From assembly GCF_020921035.1 (NCBI RefSeq), contig NC_063151.1, positions 3,782,001-3,846,000 on the forward strand: a DNA stretch of 64,000 nt, in the 5' to 3' direction. Of the stretch, positions 17,641 through 28,149 are shown in pieces; position 1 is the stretch's first letter, and each line of letters opens with the position of its first letter. The DNA comes from Rhodamnia argentea (taxonomy: Eukaryota; Streptophyta; Magnoliopsida; Myrtales; Myrtaceae). Under the pieces are notes generated by a model. That model was given only the letters and a program-made list of their open reading frames with translations. It was not told where the DNA came from and made no database searches. The translations under genes and the position numbers were made by a program.

Positions 17641-18700
17641 AAGCAAAGGGATGATAGAGAAAGGCCCTCGAGGCAAATTGACATAACTTAAGGGTTTAGA
17701 ATTGAATTGATTGTCGTACAATAAATTTAGAATTTTTTAAATAATTTTTCTAATTAATTTCTATATGTCAAACCAATCTTCAAACCCTAAAACTTCACAG
17801 AAAAAAGAAAAAGAGAGATGCACCTGATGTAATTTATGGAAAAGAGATGGAGGAGCATTGAAGGCAAGTATTTGCTAGCAAGGAGTAAAGGTGAAGTAGT
17901 CCCTAGTACTACATTGTCATCGAACAAACAAAGATGTAGATGAGAAGTAAAAGAGTTATGTGAACATATACAAGAAAAAATAAAATCATGCTCGAAAGCC
18001 GATTTTGAAATCGCTTTACTTCATTTTAAAAGTCTTAAATCGGAAGACGGAAGTGTGATTCAAAATTTAAAATGCTCCGATAGTTTCCGCGAAACAAAAG
18101 CGAAACTTAGCAATTACCCAAGAAAGTTCAACGACATCGACTCTTCTTTGTCCATCATCACATTACCACAACGTGGGAGTAATGTCACCAACCACGATAA
18201 TCAATCCAAATGTGGAAGCATGTTTCTATCAAAAGTCTTCAACCTAATCGCTTAATTAGAATATGGAAAAGGTGGCCCGACAGGACTTACTCATTTTAGT
18301 CAATTGATACATCAAAGACTCTTAAAAATGGCAAATTTATTCACCGTTCTATGGGTGGCAGATATTGAAGTGTATTAGTCAAGAGTATTTCGAGTTCCAG
18401 CATTATTAAATTCCTATGAAATGAGCCGCCAACGAAAATTAAGCATTGTAGTTTTTTTTTTTGTGATATTCATGTGTGAAACTCACTTATGAATTCATGT
18501 CGATTCGTATTATGACAAAAGATAACCTCTTTTATTGTTATGGAAAGATCAAATGCTTTTCGTCTCTGATTTCACCGAAGAAAAGAGAGGTCCGTTCGAT
18601 TTCAAGTATTTCAGTTTAGCAATGTGGGAATGTATCGTCAAATATTCAATGTCTTGAGATTGAAGAGACGGTCGAATTTCATTACAAATTGTAAAAGCTA
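17641..18700. other. Intergenic DNA, nothing recognised
   Basis: AT-rich sequence with a few short frames. No gene or transposon end could be supported. Confidence 0.35.
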
Positions 18701-19010
18701 CAAGTAAAAGGTTCTATGTATTGAAGTTGTTGTCTCACGTAGTTTGACAATGGATCCTATATGCTCTTTATATTCATGTGGTATCCTTCCACTTATTAGC
18801 TTAAGCGTTTAGATTGGATTTTCTAGCATGTTATCTGAGCCAGTATTGTCCGCAAATGTGCTACTTGCACGTGAGAGGGGATGCTAAAATTATTGTCCCA
18901 CATTGCTTGACAACATGTCCTATATTCTCTTAATATTCATATGGTCTCCCTCTACCTATTAATTTAATTCTTTAGGTTGGACTTTCTAACACTATTGTGG
19001 CCCCAAATTA
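18701..19010 (+). repeat. Tandem remnants resembling Copia-type LTR starts
   Basis: Two related blocks begin at 18732 (TGTCTCACGTAGTTTGACAA) and 18894 (TGTCCCACATTGCTTGACAA), 163 bp apart. Each continues with a similar TCTT(T/A)ATATTCAT(G/A)TGGT segment and a CTATTA-TTTAGRTTGGA segment. This layout is typical of plant Copia LTR promoter regions. Nothing internal to a retrotransposon is present. Confidence 0.5.
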
Positions 19011-20282
19011 GAGTTGGAAATATGTGTTTATATTGCAAAATCTCGTTGTTTCAATTGTTTAATTCGATTCTATTCTAAAGTATGCTTTTACCAAAAAAAA
19101 GAAAAAGAAAATTCAGTCGTGTTAGCTTCAAGAATGTGTTGGAATTACAAGATGAAGGGACTTAACTGGAAAAATCTTACAAGTTCGAATATGAAATCGA
19201 AAAAATAGTGCAATTTCATGGGCCAAATGTGTACTTTCAATGAAATTTCCTTCCATTAGTCTTTTGAACTGTAGTTAAATCAATTATGATTTGACCCAAA
19301 AAAAAAAAAATGGTGAGCATCATCTCCATTTATTTTTCAGTTAAGTCAGCGTGCGACTCATATGCATAGCGTAACCCACCAATCGAAGTTGTGAGAAACG
19401 GATCGGAACGGTCCGAAATTTCTTAATACGCCAATCTATGTATATGGACCTGAATAAATATTTCATCCCTCCATTGTATTTCTGTCGAGTTAGAAAAATA
19501 ATTAAATTTGGTGCAAGTGTTAATTCTCCTGTGATTGATGGCCACATATAAACTTTATTAGTTTTAGATTCTAGATGAAATTTACGTGTGTCTTTTCTGT
19601 ACGAACGACCTATGTGGAGTAGAAGAAGCATGTGCGTTACACGCGCCACTTCCACGTGTCGGACGGTCCACGTCTCGGCCACTATAGCCTGGACAGAGGG
19701 TGAGACATGTCTTTTTCACTTAAAGAGAATCTGATTTTCCTTTCCGGTGTTTCCGAAGCTTAATCGGAAAATGTTTAAGTCGCTCGATTGTGTTATGGGT
19801 GGAGGGTGTTTTGATGTCCATACTGGATCAGATGTTGTTCATCAAAATCTTAACTACATATATTTTTATCAAAGTTACGGTGAATGCAAGAAGTCATCAC
19901 CCCGTTACGTATCGAGAATCCGTCTCTCGACGAGCCATGTAGCTACCGACTATCCGAGGGGAGATTGATTGCAAAATAGGAAACGGAATTCGAGGTGTCG
20001 CCTCCTGCCGCCTCTATCTCCATTTCGTGTAGGGTTTTTTGGCTCTCATTTTCCATCCTTGTTTTTTTTTTTTTTTTTAATTTTGTAGTGTTATTGCATA
20101 TTTTCTTTGTTTTTTTTTTTTGTGTCACATTTGGTTTGTGATATTGGATTAAAACTTTGAATGATTCATCTGATTGTGAACTTGATATCGTTTTATTTGC
20201 TTTTTCTGGAAATTTTCTGGGTTTTTTTTTCCCTAAAGATTCTTAAACAATATAAGATTTAGGCTTTTTTTAAATAAAAAAA
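19011..20282. other. Intergenic DNA with poly-A/T runs
   Basis: Several T or A runs of 10-16 bases occur (for example at about 20063-20079 and 20111-20120). No gene was supported. Confidence 0.35.
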
Positions 20283-20431
20283 TTGTGGACGGGCCTGGCC
20301 CACCTCACTCATCTACTGGGCGGGCCCAAACTGAAAAACAGGCCGGAGTCGGGCCTGGGCGGAGCCAGAGTCTGTTGCCACCAAGGTGGGCCCGGCCCGA
20401 AATCGCCCAGTAAACAGGTCTAATCGTGGAC
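20283..20431. mobile_element. Short hAT-like MITE
   Basis: The flanks carry ttgtggac (20283-20290) and tcgtggac (20424-20431), matching at seven of eight positions. This fits an 8-bp hAT target duplication. The roughly 133-bp insert has imperfect inverted ends in which ctactgggcgggcc (left) pairs with the complement of ggcccgaaatcgcccagta (right). It is GGCCC-rich and noncoding. Confidence 0.6.
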
Positions 20432-20435
20432 ACTC

Positions 20436-20488
20436 AACCAAGCGTTCTCTTCGACCAAAAAAAAAAAAAAAAAAACCAAGCGTTCTCA
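20436..20488. mobile_element. Poly-A stub of a retroposon with target duplication
   Basis: The 12-mer CCAAGCGTTCTC occurs at 20438-20449 and again at 20477-20488. Between the copies is TTCGACC followed by about 20 A residues. A direct repeat around a tail-only insert is what an extremely 5'-truncated SINE or LINE copy leaves. Confidence 0.65.
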
Positions 20489-21731
20489 AGTCCAATAGTC
20501 CCGGACCAATATGACCCGACCCGAATCGTGCGGCCACCGAACGGGGAGTCTCCATCTTCTCCGAGCCGGACTGGACCGTGGTGTGGGCGCTCCCTCTCTC
20601 TTGTCATCCCGATATTGCATGGATGAAGAAGATTTCCTGAGGTGCTGCTCTTTCTCTACTTGATCAGATATTGCTGGAAATTCTTCATTTCTTATAGGGT
20701 TGATGATGTGATTGCTTCGCTTTTGTCCGTCCCGAAGATTGGCGTTCTTGATTTGACTTTCCTCTTCCCACGTGTGTGGCGGCGGCTTCAACTCGATAGA
20801 AAGTTCTTTGCTTTCTGGCGGGGTCTCTTCGTCCTCGGGTTCTGCTTGAGGAAACGATTGGTAGTAAAGGGCTTTGATTTCCTTTGCTCTGTTGTTGTTC
20901 TTGCGCCGATTAGGGCGTTGCTCGTGAAGCCGAGCTGCACTTTCGGTGAATTTGACCGAGGCATGGCTGAGGAGTTGGGGATGTATTCGAAATTTGAAGT
21001 ATGTTTCACGGCATTTTTGTTATTCGTACCATTCGGAATCTTTGCTAAATTGCATGTCCCGGAATCATCGAGGGTTGATTAGGCAGTAATCTACATTGTA
21101 GAGACTTTCATGGCGAGGAAATTAACATCTTAGACACCAGCCCACAGGCTATTGTACGTTTCAAATCATTCCTCTTCTACAAGTCCGTATGCTTGTGCAC
21201 TGCTCTTGCGTTTTGTGATTGAAGAGCCGGTTCTAGAAGCAGTTCTTGTCTTCTTTGGACCCATTTTTCCTGATTTTGCGGCACACGGCTGGCCTTAGCC
21301 ATCTGCTTTCATTTTACGTGGCTTCCTGGAAGTGGTCCATGTAGTTTGGACATTAAATGATCCACCAAGTCTATGCAGGAGCTGCAACTGATTGATGAAA
21401 TTAGCGGGAAATTGAGGAAAGTGAAAATTTAATCGTGGGTACGTCTGATTGTGACATCCTGTTAGCATACTTCCCTAAATTCAGGAAGGTCTGCTTGCAT
21501 TGTGATGTATATCAATGAAACATTTGGAGCCTAGCAATTTTCTGTTGAATTCCGCGAGATGGCACTTGAGATTTTTTTCTTTCTTGAGTTTTGCTAGACA
21601 GCTGCATTCCTTTTTTCCATCTTATGTGTGATTGGGTCTTATATGGGCATGTTTTGGAATGTTAATTAAGTCATTCGTCTAACTTAGTTTTCTTGTTCCC
21701 CAGTCTTGTGTCTGGTTAGCCACTGTGTTTC
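20489..21731 (+). other. Upstream and probable 5' leader region of TRM9
   Basis: The sequence is less AT-rich than the DNA before it. An open frame at 20642-21082 has no recognisable domain and ends before TRM9. I read the region as promoter and possibly a leader, perhaps with an intron. Confidence 0.35.
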
Positions 21732-23192
21732 TTGTTGATGATCATTACCTTCCTGAGAGAAAATAGACGTCAGTCTGCACCTTGGAAGGCATTGCGTGTT
21801 CCCCCAAGTTCAATTGCCTGGCTATCTAAGACCTATAGCACCATGCGAGAAGATAACAGTTTTTCCTGCGTACACTCTTCTGGATGCGGTAGTGACTTAA
21901 TCCAGAAACCTGCTCCCACATGTGACGACGACAAATGCTCTTGCAGAAATGTGGAGTCCACCCCGGAAATAGAAAAGAAGTATGTTCACCGTGTTTATGA
22001 TGCTATAGCTCCTCATTTCAGTTCCACTCGATTCGCTAAGTGGCCAAAGGTCGCCACCTTTCTGAAAACTCTGCCTCCAAGATCGCTCATCTTGGATGCA
22101 GGTTGTGGAAATGGGAAGTACTTGGGCTTGAATCCGGATTGCTATTTCATTGGATGTGATATAAGTGCTCCGCTGATCAAAATATGTGCAGATAGAGATC
22201 ATGAGGTTCTGGTTGCCGATGCTGTCAATCTTCCTTACAGAACTGGTTTCGGGGATGCTGCAATCTCAATAGCCGTATTGCATCACTTGAGTACGGAGAA
22301 TAGGAGGAAAAGAGCAATTGAAGAGTTAGTTCGTGTCGTGAAAAAGGGCGGGCTGGTCCTGATAACCGTGTGGGCTGTAGAACAGGAAGATAGATCATTG
22401 CTTACCAAGTGGACTCCTCTAGCACCAAAATATGTAGAAGAATGGGTAGGACCAGGAAGTCCCCGAGTTCGCAGCCCTTCGTCTTTGATGTTGGAAAGCA
22501 TCCCAGAGACAGATGACAGTTCAGCAGAGAGCATGAGGGAAGTTAGAGTTAATATAGCCGCGAAGCCAGAGAAGACTCAGACTTTAAATCATCATGGAGA
22601 AGATGACGCAACGGCATTGAGACAAGAAAAGAATATCCAGGATCAACAGGAATACTTTGTACCTTGGCACTTACCCTATCATCGTGCTGAAATCAGTGGA
22701 GCTTCCATGACTGCTCTTGCAAGTGGCTTGGCAAAAAAGGACGATAAAAAGGGTGCCGTAGTGTATAATAGATATTACCATGTCTTTGGTGAGGGGGAGC
22801 TTGAGAGGTAAATCAAAAAATTCATATGTTTTTGGATACAACTACTCATCATTAATATAGATACGAGAATTTATGTGTTCTTTTTCAAAAATTTAAATAT
22901 GCTTTCTAAGCTAGTTCTATGATATACATTCAAATTAAAAAGTTCTACCTGTTGGGTTTACACTGCTATTAAATGTTTTGAATGTTTTGATTCCTGAAAC
23001 CACTCTGCAAGAAGTTACTCCCTACCCATACTCTCTCATGGCGCTTGTGTTCAGCTGATAAAATTGACCTCTTCTGCTCGCTCTTTTTGGCTTGGCCTTC
23101 GCAGGTTGGTATCTGGCATGGACAACATCATAGTTGTTGATCGTTTTTATGACAAATCAAACTGGTGTATTATTCTTGAGAAGACATGCTGA
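21732..23192 (+). CDS. TRM9: TRM9-like tRNA wobble-uridine carboxymethyl methyltransferase
   Basis: Two exons (21732-22807 and 23105-23192) encode 387 residues. The AG|G junction restores the frame and the intron is GT-AG. The protein is a class I SAM-dependent methyltransferase. Motif I, LDAGCGNGKY, is at residues 121-130, followed by FIGCDIS and VLVADAVNLPY, then FGDAAISIAVLHHLS and VVKKGGLVLITVWA. The C-terminal YFVPWHLPYHRAE and VVYNRYYHVF segments are characteristic of the Trm9/ALKBH8 group. This enzyme completes mcm5U at the wobble position of certain tRNAs, with TRM112 as known partner. The middle (about 235-310) is low in conservation and acidic. The start may be this ATG or the in-frame one at 21843; the extra N-terminal residues are weakly organelle-like. 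It converges on the PPR gene downstream. Confidence 0.9.
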
Positions 23193-24000
23193 CACAATCA
23201 GGTGTGGAGAGCATGGATCTTTTGCGGTCGCAGCTGGTAGATTCTTATGCTAATGCCAAGCCCTGCAAGTTATATGGTCGACCTCAATATATGTTTTGAC
23301 TACGAATTTTCAGAGAATCATTCATTCTCATCAATGACTGGACAAGGGTATGATTGAGGCTGAGTTTTCACTCTTTGGCCAAAATTTTGTGAATTTTCAC
23401 TCAGTATAGATTTCTGGAATGTAATGGTCGGAAATGCCAAGATGGCGTTAAGCAACCGATCACTATGGTCTGCAACTCACTGCCGTCATGATGTGCTTAT
23501 CTGTTCTATATCGGCCATTTTGATTCTTTGTATTTTTGGTTACACGATGGTCATACATGGCAAATAATATTTCCTAGAGTTTCAGGTTTCCTGGTCATAA
23601 AAGGAGAGCTGTTCTATGAGCAGTGACTTTCGATAAACGATAATGCAAGAAATAAGGCCGACAAGTCAGGAGATGCTATCCGAGATCAAATCCTCGAAAA
23701 AGCCAAAAGAGGAGGGAACTTTCAGGAGGACACCCAAATTTTGGAGACCATTGCCCTCATGGGTTTCCTTTCATTCTTAGAATTAGAACATGAGTTTCAC
23801 TCAATTCTCAAATATTTAGCGCATTCGAGCAAAAATAGGTGACCCGAGATCCCAATTTCATGAACCGCGTGGAATCATCTTTTAACAACTTGAGTAGTGG
23901 CTGAAGAACTTCGAAACTGATGACATGAACAAGTCCACTGTGACAAAATCAAGAAAAGAACGTGTCCTGAAACTTGAAGGCAAAAACTTACATCAGGGGC
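23193..24000. other. 3' region of TRM9 and spacer
   Basis: The first few hundred bases are likely TRM9 3' UTR. No other gene was seen. Confidence 0.4.
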
Positions 24001-24029
24001 AAGAAGACCGTCGGGTTTCCATTTCCCAT

Positions 24030-24779
24030 TTCAGCCCGACTTCTTTCTCAATATCTTATGTTTATTTCCTCGATCACTTGCACTGCTTCTCTCGTTAATA
24101 ATAACAATCAAAGCAACAGAAGTTTCTTTCTTATATTTCTGCGGAGAAAGGTTGCAGGCATATCCAGTTGAAAAAGGGAAAATATAAGGATCTGTAAGTC
24201 GCTGGTAGTCGTCTTATGGCCTCGGCAATGCGTTGCAGGCATATCCAGTTGAAAAAGGGAAAATATGAGGATCTGTAAGTCTCTGGTAGTCGTCTTATGG
24301 CCTCGGCAATGCGTTCCAGCAGTATTTGCAGCTCAGTGCTATTTTGTTTAACAAGTAGGCATACCTAGAACAAAATTACTACCACGCAACTTGCAAAATT
24401 TCCCTAGTGCTTGACACAGGGATTGTGTATTGGATATCCTTATGTATGTACAACGGCACGTCCACATCTTTATCGATACAGATATGGATCGATCACAAAT
24501 AAATTACAGGTGACAAATGAATTTTCTCCTTTTCCTTCGGCCACCTACACACCCAGCTCTCCAATGCTTACAGAACTTTGGCATTTCCTGGAGATGACAA
24601 ATCATATGATGTTAAGGAGTTCGATGCATGGAAAAGGGTGGATATACCAGATATAGCTTAGAAGTCAGGTCAATCAACCTTCTTGGCAGACTTTCTATCG
24701 ACCCCAGGCAACATTACTTTAACATGTATATCATCTATTCCTGAGACAATGGTGGTATACCTATCCTCATCCGGGTGAT
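24030..24779. repeat. Direct duplication near PPR gene, copy 1
   Basis: This block is collinear with about 25320-26050, which lies just 3' of the intact PPR gene. Shared segments include CAGCCCGACTTCTTTCTC, TTTCTTATATTTCTGC, GGTAGTCGTCTTATGG, GTGCTTGACA and CAACCTTCTTGGCAGACT, with small indels and substitutions. Confidence 0.7.
24151..24312. repeat. 81-bp tandem duplication
   Basis: The unit beginning GTTGCAGGCATATCCAGTTG occurs at 24151 and again at 24232, nearly identical over 81 bp. The other copy of the surrounding block (about 25438 onward) has only one unit, so this duplication is younger than the block duplication. Confidence 0.8.
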
Positions 24780-24978
24780 ATGCCTGCAACTTTTCTCTGC
24801 AGAAATATAAGAAAGAAACTTCTGTGCTTTGATTGTTAGTATTAACGAGAGAACTAGTGCAATTGATTGAGGAAATAAATGAGAAAGAAGTCGGGCTGAA
24901 AAGGGAATTCGAAAAGATATTGAGGTGGATGACTATGTACTTGCTACAATTCTCAATTCATGTGGACATGTGGAGCCT
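24780..24978 (+). repeat. Inverted repeat arm 1
   Basis: This arm is the reverse complement of 25261-25451 with only a few mismatches over about 190 bp. It includes a piece of the PPR C-terminal coding sequence (ATTGAGGTGGATGACTATGT). Confidence 0.8.
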
Positions 24979-25260
24979 TGTCTAACGCGTTTGTCGGTAG
25001 TGCGTTAATTCATATGTATGCAAAATGTGGATATCTAGCAAATTTTCGACAGCATGTCACAGCGTAATTTGGTAACGTGGAAGGCTATGATCATGGGGTA
25101 TGCAAGGACAGGGTATTGCCAAGAGGCTTTAAAGCTCATGTATCGAATGAGAGCAGAAGGTATTGAGGTGGATGACTATGTACTCGCCACAATTATCACT
25201 GCATGTGGAGATTTGGAGTGGGACAAAGAACCTTCATCCGAATATTTTGTCCCCCTCTAA
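24917..25260 (+). pseudogene. Rearranged 3' fragment of the PPR gene
   Basis: On the plus strand this repeats the last exon part of the intact minus-strand PPR gene. It contains a first partial EVDDYVLAT coding piece (about 24920-24985), then FVGSALIHMYAKCGYLA, a small deletion, and then a clean frame from 25054 to 25260 matching the C-terminus (NLVTWKAMIMGYART onward). It has no start region and is internally scrambled, so it cannot make a PPR protein. Confidence 0.85.
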
Positions 25261-25451
25261 ATCTCCACATGAAGTGAGAACTGTGGTGAGTACATAGTCA
25301 TCCACCTCAATACCTTTTCGATTTCCCTTTTCAGCCCGACTTCTTTCTCGTTTATTTCCTCAATCAATTGCTCTAGTTCTCTCATTAATACTAACAATCA
25401 AAGCACAGAAGTTTCTTTCTTATATTTCTGCAGAGAAAGGTTGCAGGCATA
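25261..25451 (-). repeat. Inverted repeat arm 2
   Basis: This pairs with 24780-24978. The loop between the arms is about 280 bp and contains most of the PPR fragment. Confidence 0.8.
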
Positions 25452-26050
25452 TTCAATTCAACAAGCATAGCCAGTTGAAAAGGAAAATCTAAATAGCTGT
25501 AAGTCCTGGTAGTCGTCTTATGGTCTCAGCAGTGCAGCCGTATTTTCAGCTCAGTAGTATTTTGTTTAACAAGTAGGAATACCAAGATCAAAATTTCTAA
25601 CAGGCAACTTGCAAAATTCCCCTAGTGCTTGACATAGGGATTGCCTATTGGATATCGTTCTGTATATACAACTGCACATCTGCATCTTAATCGATACAGA
25701 TATGTACCGATCACAATAAATTCCAGGTGACAAATGAATTTTCTTGTTATTTATATGTCGTCAGTTCTCCTTTTCCTTCAGCCACCTGCACACCCGGCTC
25801 TCCAATGTTTGCAGAGCTTTGACATTTCCTGGAGATGGCAAATAATATGATGTTGAGGAGTTCGATGCCCCACTTCCTCCTTCACACATTCCTTGATTCT
25901 GCTGCATGGGAAGAGGGTGGATATACCGGACTTGAAGTCAGGCCAATCAACCTTCTTGGCAGACTTTCTATTGACCCAGGCAACATTACATTAACATTTA
26001 TATCATCTATTCCTAAGCCAATGGTGATATACCTATCCTCATCCGGGAGC
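25320..26050. repeat. Direct duplication near PPR gene, copy 2
   Basis: This is the second copy of the block at 24030-24779, next to the 3' end of the intact PPR gene. Some of it may be that gene's 3' UTR. Confidence 0.65.
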
Positions 26051-26107
26051 CAATGACTACTTCATGCACAATTGGTTTCCAGGGAAACTGCATTAAGAGC
26101 TGAAATG

Positions 26108-28018
26108 TCAACTAGACTGCAAGCAATATTCGGATGAAGGTTCTTTGTCCCACTCCAAATCTCCACATGCAGTGATAACTGTGGCGAGTACGTAGTCATC
26201 TACCTCAATACCTTCTGCTCTCATCCGATACATGAGCTTTAAAGCCTCTCGGCAATACCCTGTCCTTGCATACCCCATGATCATAGCCTTCCATGTTACC
26301 AAATTACGCTGTGGCATGCTGTCGAAAACTTGAGATGCCTCTGCTAGGTATCCACATTTTGCATACATATGAATTAACGCACTACCAACAAACACGTTAG
26401 ACAAGGCAGGAGTCTTGTTTGCGGAGGAGTGAAGTAACTTTCCTTGCAAAAGATCTTCTAGCTTAGCACATGCTTTTAGTGCTGATGAGTACGTGAAGGC
26501 ATTGGGCTCCACACCTTCATCCAACATATCTTTCAAGCGCTCGAGTGCTTCTACTCCCAGCCCGAGATGTGTGCAGCCGGATATCAATGCTGTCCAAGAG
26601 ACAACATCTCTGAAAGGCATCTGGCGGAGGACATTGGAGGCAAATGAATAGTTTCCGTATTTACAGTACAACCATACAAGGGTGCTTCCAATGTGGACAT
26701 TAGTTTGAATAGATTTCTTGAGTATCTGTGCATGGACTTCCCTTCCCAACTCCAACTTCTTGATTGAACCACAAGCTAGGAGAATGCTTACAATAGTGAG
26801 GTTATTAGCAAATATATTCCTTCTCTTCATCTCCCTAAAAAGGTCTATGGCCTCCTCACCGAGCCAATTCCGAGCGTATCCAGCTATCATGGTTGTCCAT
26901 GTCACTGTGTTTCTATTCTTCATCGCATCAAATACTTTTCTTGAATCTACTATCTCCCCGCATTTTGCATACATATCGACTAAAGAGGTCCACACAAAAA
27001 CATCATTCTTGATCATCCTTTTAAATGTGATGCAGTGTAACTGTCTCCCACATTTCAATGCCTGCTCCTCACCACAGACATTCAAAATGCTACACACAGT
27101 ATGCCCGTTGGGCAATAATCCATCCCTTAACATTCGCCCAAACATTGAAAAAGCCTCTGTTCCATGCCCTTGTTGGGAACAAGCAGTGATTATTGTCGTC
27201 CAAGACACCACATCATGCTCATTCATCCGGTCAAATGCACAAAATGCGCTATCAAGCATCCCGCACTGTGCATAGAAATGAACTATAGCACTCTCAACAA
27301 TCAAGTTTCTCTGCTCATTCTTGATAACACAGGCATGAACTTGTTTTCCGAGCTGGAAATCTAACCTCCTGCAACACAAATTCAGGATACACACATAAGT
27401 CTTGCAGTTTGCTCGAACCCCATCCCCAAGAGCATCAAGGAACAACCTCAAAGCCTCGCTGTCTAAGCCAAACCTAACGCACGCATTAATCATCGTAGTC
27501 CAACTGACCACATTCCTCTCGGGCATTTCGTCAAACACCTTTCTGACCTCGTCCAACCTCCCATATCTCAAATACGCAGACATCAAATTATTACCAACGT
27601 AAGCAGCACCGCTCCCTGAACATTTCAACGCCGCAGCTTGAACTTTTTGAACCTCTGTCACACTAGAACACGACTGTAGCCAAGAAGCCAGAAGATCGTC
27701 ATTTATGCATTGTTCTCCAGAAGGGCCATGGCGCAAATCGCCATCTGGGTTCTCTTGAAAGCACGAGACATTGCTGGAAAAGCAACGTTTCGACGTCGAA
27801 GACAAGTATATGGAGAAGGAGGGATGGAATCTTCCGTCTCCGCCCTTTCTGGCTTTCGAGTAAAGGCTATGCTTTGGTGTTTGAGGTTTTTGACAAAGGA
27901 GAGAGACGGGTGTATTGAGTGAAGCGAGGATTGGCGAGAGAAAGGTGTAGGAGGAGAGCATTTGTCTGAACTGGTTCGAACTTCTTTCCCGAAGAATCGG
28001 TTTGAGAAGCTCGCTCAT
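26108..28018 (-). CDS. PLS-type pentatricopeptide repeat protein, PDM1/SEL1-like
   Basis: This intronless gene encodes 636 residues. From about residue 110 onward it is a tandem array of about 35-residue PPR units, for example NVVSWTTMINACVRFGLDSE, DVVSWTTIITACSQQGHGTE and NTVTWTTMIAGYAR, ending with NLVTWKAMIMGYART. No E2 or DYW domain follows; the protein stops soon after ITACGDLEWDKEPSSEY. The order of units and stretches such as CKYGNYSFASNVL and SNVFVGSALIHMYAKCG match what I recall of Arabidopsis PDM1/SEL1, a chloroplast RNA-processing protein needed for seedling greening. The hydrophobic, Ser-rich N-terminus could be a transit peptide. PPR proteins bind organellar RNA base by base. The 3' end has been copied in inverted orientation at 24917-25260. 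Confidence 0.88.
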   Translation of the reverse strand: MSELLKPILRERSSNQFRQMLSSYTFLSPILASLNTPVSLLCQKPQTPKHSLYSKARKGGDGRFHPSFSIYLSSTSKRCFSSNVSCFQENPDGDLRHGPSGEQCINDDLLASWLQSCSSVTEVQKVQAAALKCSGSGAAYVGNNLMSAYLRYGRLDEVRKVFDEMPERNVVSWTTMINACVRFGLDSEALRLFLDALGDGVRANCKTYVCILNLCCRRLDFQLGKQVHACVIKNEQRNLIVESAIVHFYAQCGMLDSAFCAFDRMNEHDVVSWTTIITACSQQGHGTEAFSMFGRMLRDGLLPNGHTVCSILNVCGEEQALKCGRQLHCITFKRMIKNDVFVWTSLVDMYAKCGEIVDSRKVFDAMKNRNTVTWTTMIAGYARNWLGEEAIDLFREMKRRNIFANNLTIVSILLACGSIKKLELGREVHAQILKKSIQTNVHIGSTLVWLYCKYGNYSFASNVLRQMPFRDVVSWTALISGCTHLGLGVEALERLKDMLDEGVEPNAFTYSSALKACAKLEDLLQGKLLHSSANKTPALSNVFVGSALIHMYAKCGYLAEASQVFDSMPQRNLVTWKAMIMGYARTGYCREALKLMYRMRAEGIEVDDYVLATVITACGDLEWDKEPSSEYCLQSS

Positions 28019-28149
28019 GTCACCTATTGTTCGGTCGGAGGAAGTTCCCTCATGTTCAGGTTGAGCTTGACATGATGACCGGCCGCGTCCTTTTCCCGCG
28101 TTTGTGGAAAATACAATTCGCAGTTCCCCAATACAAGTTAATTCTTTTT

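Noticed and set aside
20642-21082. 146-residue plus-strand open frame upstream of TRM9
   Set aside because: It has no domain, is hydrophobic by composition only, and is followed by TRM9 with no evidence of a separate gene.
25054-25260. Short PPR protein on the plus strand
   Set aside because: It is a partial reversed copy of the intact gene's 3' end, without a start region or a full repeat array.
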